NCBI RefSeq assembly: GCF_001487165.1
Contig: NZ_LN913006.1
Location: forward strand, 2,944,657 to 3,008,656
Source: Blautia massiliensis (ex Durand et al. 2017)
Lineage (GTDB): Bacteria > Bacillota > Clostridia > Lachnospirales > Lachnospiraceae
Length of the DNA stretch: 64,000 nucleotides
Reading direction: 5' to 3'
Shown one piece after another: positions 62,527 through 64,000 of the stretch; within the stretch, counting starts at the first letter, position 1, and every line of letters begins with the position of its first letter. Under the pieces are notes generated by a model. It did not search any database, was not told where the DNA came from, and saw nothing but the letters and a program-made list of their open reading frames with translations. Position numbers and translations under genes: made by a program.

Positions 62527-63423
62527 ATGATAAAAGTGATCGCCAGTGATATGGACGGAACCCTTCTTGGGGATGACCATAAGATCGCACCGGAAACTCA
62601 GGTTGCCATTAAACGTGCCTGTGATGCGGGAATCCGTTTTATGGTGGCTACAGGACGTAATTTCCGTGGAGCCATGGACGCACTGAAGGATACAGATATT
62701 ACCTGTGATTACATCTTAAGCAGTGGAGCAGAGGTGAGAAACCCACAGAGAGAAGTAGTGAAACGTACGCCGATCCCCATTGATCTCTGCGAGGAGGTCT
62801 ATGAGGAACTTAAAGAATATCCTGTATCTGTTATATTTTTTACAGACAGGTATGATTACCGGCTTGGAACTAAGAAGGAGATCGAGGATGGTATTATCCG
62901 CCAGATAAGACTTTTCCATATGGACAAAAATGACAGCGATGAAAAGATCCGTAACTCTGCTCAGTTCCTGCAGATTGCCGGAAATACCAGAGGAATCTCA
63001 GATATCCGTTCTCTGGAAGAATGTGAGACGCCTGTGTACAAGATCTTTATTTTTGCAGGAGATGTGGATATGCTTCAGGAGATCGGGGAGAAGCTTGGAC
63101 AGAATCCTGAGCTTGCGGTGGCATCTTCCTTTATCCTGAACCAGGAGGTGACGGAAGTCAGAGCCCAGAAAGGTCCTGTGTTGAAGGAATATATAGAATC
63201 TCTTGGATATACAATGGATGAGGTAATGGTGCTTGGGGACAGCTTTAATGATTATTCCATGCTGTCCATGGATTTCGGCGCCACGGTAGCCATGGGAAAT
63301 TCCGTTCCCGGGATCAAAGAGGTGGCAAAATATATAACAAAGACCAACCAGGAATTTGGAGTTGCCTGGGCGATCGATCAGGCTATTGCTGCCGGAGACG
63401 GAGAATTAAAACTTCAAAAGTAA
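62527..63423 (+). CDS. Cof-type HAD-IIB phosphatase
   Basis: A 298-residue hydrolase. Motif I 'ASDMDGTLLGDDHK' with nucleophile D8 and D10, motif II 'MVATGRNFRG', and motif III/IV 'VLGDSFNDYSML'. The Cof cap domain lies at about 85-200. Members dephosphorylate sugar phosphates, flavin mononucleotide or pyridoxal phosphate; substrate not predictable. ATG 62527 follows AAAGGAGAAGG. Confidence 0.9.
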   Translation: MIKVIASDMDGTLLGDDHKIAPETQVAIKRACDAGIRFMVATGRNFRGAMDALKDTDITCDYILSSGAEVRNPQREVVKRTPIPIDLCEEVYEELKEYPVSVIFFTDRYDYRLGTKKEIEDGIIRQIRLFHMDKNDSDEKIRNSAQFLQIAGNTRGISDIRSLEECETPVYKIFIFAGDVDMLQEIGEKLGQNPELAVASSFILNQEVTEVRAQKGPVLKEYIESLGYTMDEVMVLGDSFNDYSMLSMDFGATVAMGNSVPGIKEVAKYITKTNQEFGVAWAIDQAIAAGDGELKLQK

Positions 63424-63434
63424 AACTCCCCCTT

Positions 63435-63461
63435 TTGGAAAAACACTATATATATTATAAT
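63435..63461 (+). promoter_or_regulatory. Candidate upp promoter
   Basis: TATAAT at 63456-63461 with TTGGAA (63435-63440) 15 bp upstream; spacing is short, so the -35 is uncertain. No PyrR-type attenuator was seen in the leader of about 60 bases. Confidence 0.4.
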
Positions 63462-63529
63462 GTAATAAGATAAAAAATCACAGATGTGGCAGGCGTATCG
63501 GCTGCGTCGGAACAAGAGAGGAAATCACA

Positions 63530-64000
63530 ATGGAAAATGTTTATATTATGGATCATCCGCTGATCAAACACAAAATTTCAATGCTCCGTGACAAGAACAC
63601 AGGAACAAATGAGTTCCGTAAACTGGTGGAGGAGATCGGCATCCTTATGGGATACGAGGCACTTCGTGATCTTCCTACAGAGGAAGTGGAAGTGGAGACA
63701 CCGATCGAGACATGCAGGACACCTATGATCGCCGGTAAGAAGCTGGCTGTTATCCCGGTACTCCGTGCAGGTCTTGGAATGGTAAACAGTATCCTGACAC
63801 TGGTGCCATCTGCCAAAGTGGGACATGTAGGTCTTTACAGAGATCCTGAGACACATGAGCCGCATGAGTACTACTGTAAACTTCCGGAGTCTATTGATGA
63901 GCGTATCGCGGTTATCGTTGATCCGATGCTTGCAACCGGCGGTTCCGGTGAGGCTGCCATTGATTTTGTTAAGAAACAGGGTGGAAAGAACATCAAGTTC
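63530..64000 (+). CDS. upp: Uracil phosphoribosyltransferase (5' part)
   Basis: 157 codons are visible before the window ends; the full enzyme has about 209. '[20 protein letters not shown]', '[20 protein letters not shown]', '[20 protein letters not shown]' and '[17 protein letters not shown]' (the PRPP loop) identify Upp. It makes UMP from uracil and PRPP for pyrimidine salvage. ATG 63530 follows GAGAGGA. Confidence 0.94.
   Translation, partial: MENVYIMDHPLIKHKISMLRDKNTGTNEFRKLVEEIGILMGYEALRDLPTEEVEVETPIETCRTPMIAGKKLAVIPVLRAGLGMVNSILTLVPSAKVGHVGLYRDPETHEPHEYYCKLPESIDERIAVIVDPMLATGGSGEAAIDFVKKQGGKNIKF

Overview
The window looks like chromosome from an anaerobic Clostridia of the Lachnospiraceae type (Blautia, Anaerobutyricum and relatives; inferred from gene content and style, not from a search). 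Pointers are strong AGGAGG-type ribosome sites, an electron-bifurcating lactate dehydrogenase/EtfAB operon, a 2-hydroxyacyl-CoA dehydratase with its activase, a spore-coat-like protein, YesMN-type sugar regulation and many carbohydrate genes. No rRNA, tRNA or CRISPR array was seen.

Region 1 (1-13,300) is mobile DNA. A roughly 11.6-kb integrative mobilizable element runs from about 156 to 11754: DUF6061 protein, an OmpR response regulator with a two-TM kinase, an ABC exporter (ATPase and FtsX permease), a MobA/MobL relaxase whose 3' end is overprinted by two further genes, an IncQ/pIP501-like oriT, a DUF3847 protein, an excisionase, a repressor and a tyrosine integrase. Repeated TTTCCCTT integrase-arm motifs lie at both ends and an 11-bp repeat lies outside them. 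It appears to sit inside an older element that also carried a methyltransferase, an XRE/membrane protein and a type I toxin-antitoxin module, and that ended in the 3' tail of tuf (13131-13184), whose terminator is still present.

Region 2 (13.3-30.5 kb): a SUKH protein; etfB-etfA-lctD with a YkvI-like transporter; a LicT/bglP/6-phospho-beta-glucosidase unit with two RAT elements, the second of which seems to act on the ribosome site instead of a terminator; a GGDEF protein; ECF sigma/anti-sigma; Spx-like and YitT proteins; a purine permease; small membrane proteins.

Region 3 (30.7-44.3 kb): an IS200/IS605 element (tnpA and an intact tnpB) abutting a GH31 3' fragment; CotF-like and DUF6472 proteins; a dehydratase plus a dehydratase-activase fusion; an AraC regulator with GH51 arabinofuranosidase and an aldo/keto reductase; thiWME behind a TPP riboswitch and a second degenerate aptamer-like unit; two non-coding palindromic units.

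Region 4 (44.3-64 kb): Lrp regulator divergent from aspA; a SWIM/SNF2 helicase; an NSS transporter; a YesM/YesN pair divergent from a sugar ABC importer and a GH2 enzyme; a small conserved protein, ApbE, a HAD phosphatase and the 5' part of upp.
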